64,000 bases of DNA from Sphingomonas koreensis (lineage in GTDB: Bacteria > Pseudomonadota > Alphaproteobacteria > Sphingomonadales > Sphingomonadaceae), in the NCBI GenBank assembly GCA_006438735.1, contig RCZF01000003.1, positions 124,001 through 188,000 of the forward strand. Direction: 5' to 3'. The position numbers and the translations under genes were made by a program. Below the pieces are notes generated by a model. It was not told where the DNA came from. It saw only the letters and a program-made list of their open reading frames with translations, and did no database searches. Below, in pieces: positions 63,222-64,000 of the stretch (its first letter is position 1; the number at the start of each line of letters is the position of its first letter).

Positions 63222-64000
63222 TCATTTCGCCAGGAAGGCATCCAGCGCGGCTTGGAACGCGGCAGGCTGATCGAGCATCACGAAATGCGCGCTGTCGCCG
63301 ATCGGCACATAGGTGACGTGCGGCGCCTTGGCGTATTCGGCTTTGTAGAAGGCATCGGCCTTTTCCTTGGGCAGCTGATCGGACCACGGATAGACGAGCG
63401 TTATTGGCGTAGTGATCGCCGCCATGTCGGTGCGCAGATCGGTCGTCATGTCCTCATAGAGCGCCTCGCCGGTCACGCGCGGATCGGCGGCCTTGAACCA
63501 CTGGATCACCTTGCTACGCGAATCGGGCTTGAGCGCGAGGCCGTTGGCCGTCGCCGTTGCCGCAGCGTCGTCCGCGGGCTTCCCATAGCTGGCGATTTCC
63601 TTGTCGCGCATCAGCTTCGCTTGCGGCTCGACCTGCGCGACGGTTGCGCCGGGAATGAAGATGTCGCCGATATAGGGCAGCGAATCGACCACCATCAGCT
63701 TGCCGACATCGCCAGGATGCGCCTTGGCGAGCATCAGGCCGACCAACCCGCCCATCGAATGGCCGGCCACTGCCGCGCCGGCGATCTTTTGCTTGGCGAT
63801 AAAGCTGTCAAGATCGGCGACCACGCCGTCAAGAAGTCCCGGCTGGAGATTGGCGCCGGGATCGTCACCGCCGAAGCCGTTGACCTGGACGCGGAAAACG
63901 CGGTGACTCTTGGCGAGCTGTTCGATCACGCCATCGTAAACGGCGCGCGGGCTCGACAGCCCTGGAATGAGGATGACGGGCGGTCCCTTGCCGATCGCCT
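63222..64000 (-). CDS. Alpha/beta hydrolase, N-terminus outside window
   Basis: The reading frame is open to the right edge, so the true start lies beyond it. The visible 259 residues contain the oxyanion strand PVILIPGLSSPRAVYDGVI, the nucleophile elbow AGHSMGGLVGLMLA (Ser), the acid region TLVYPWSDQLPKE and the catalytic His in GDSAHFVMLDQP. The triad is complete. Fold-mates include esterases, haloperoxidases and acyl hydrolases; the substrate is unknown. A signal peptide could lie in the missing part. Confidence 0.85.
   Translation of the reverse strand, partial: AIGKGPPVILIPGLSSPRAVYDGVIEQLAKSHRVFRVQVNGFGGDDPGANLQPGLLDGVVADLDSFIAKQKIAGAAVAGHSMGGLVGLMLAKAHPGDVGKLMVVDSLPYIGDIFIPGATVAQVEPQAKLMRDKEIASYGKPADDAAATATANGLALKPDSRSKVIQWFKAADPRVTGEALYEDMTTDLRTDMAAITTPITLVYPWSDQLPKEKADAFYKAEYAKAPHVTYVPIGDSAHFVMLDQPAAFQAALDAFLAK

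Overview
This 64 kb window is chromosomal housekeeping DNA from a high-GC alphaproteobacterium, most likely a sphingomonad (Sphingomonadaceae). The evidence is the gene set (beta-carotene hydroxylase CrtZ, a TonB-dependent receptor, sucC beside etfBA, the ctaC-ctaD-ctaB-ctaG-ctaE oxidase operon), the protein sequences and the many short palindromic repeats between genes. No IS element, prophage, CRISPR array or plasmid module was seen. Identifications come from reading motifs, not from database searches.

Layout. 1-3.6 kb: an HTH protein cut by the window edge, an MFS exporter, a cytochrome P450 and a small membrane protein. 3.5-7.8 kb (minus): a riboflavin operon (small membrane protein, ribD, ribE, ribB with a degenerate RibA-like domain, ribH, GNAT acetyltransferase). 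7.9-12.3 kb: TonB, gltX, prs, a PilZ protein, crtZ and a small lipoprotein. 12.4-15.6 kb: sucC, etfB, etfA. 16.0-18.0 kb (minus): an ECF sigma factor, its RskA-type anti-sigma factor and a secreted fasciclin protein. 18.1-22.5 kb: rpiB, DUF3429, glyA, a 61-residue membrane protein, nrdR, a TrmJ-type methyltransferase, chorismate mutase and a lipoprotein. 22.6-27.4 kb: rpsD, a secreted M28 peptidase and the agmatine-to-putrescine genes aguA and aguB around a DUF3147 membrane protein. 27.4-31.3 kb: family 5 uracil-DNA glycosylase, folK, tRNA-Lys(TTT), three small unknown genes, a PAP2 phosphatase and a CitE-like lyase. 31.4-43 kb: TonB-dependent receptor, galE, msrA, Sua5/TsaC, acyl-CoA dehydrogenase, arylamine N-acetyltransferase, GntR regulator, nitroreductase, POT peptide transporter and NnrU. 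43.1-49.7 kb: PhoD phosphatase and a glycan-type group (GT-C enzyme, two GT4 enzymes, flippase-like protein). 49.7-54.2 kb (minus): pyrE, pdxJ, acpS, lepB, an AI-2E-family permease and maiA, mostly overlapping by a few bases. 54.4-63.1 kb: the aa3 oxidase operon with its assembly genes, running into thrC and a methyltransferase. The window ends inside an alpha/beta hydrolase gene.

The most unusual signal is a population of REP-like palindromic repeats of several sequence classes. They fill many of the larger intergenic gaps. Two lie inside genes and are read through in frame: one in the reductase domain of RibD and one between the two domains of Sua5. Smaller fragments sit at the start of pdxJ and of the PAP2 gene. 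Other points of note are the sigma/anti-sigma/fasciclin cluster, which parallels mycobacterial SigK-RskA-MPT70/83, the RibB protein with a degraded GTP cyclohydrolase II half, a ribosome-binding site lying in a terminator arm, and candidate metalloregulator sites before sucC and before the TonB-dependent receptor.
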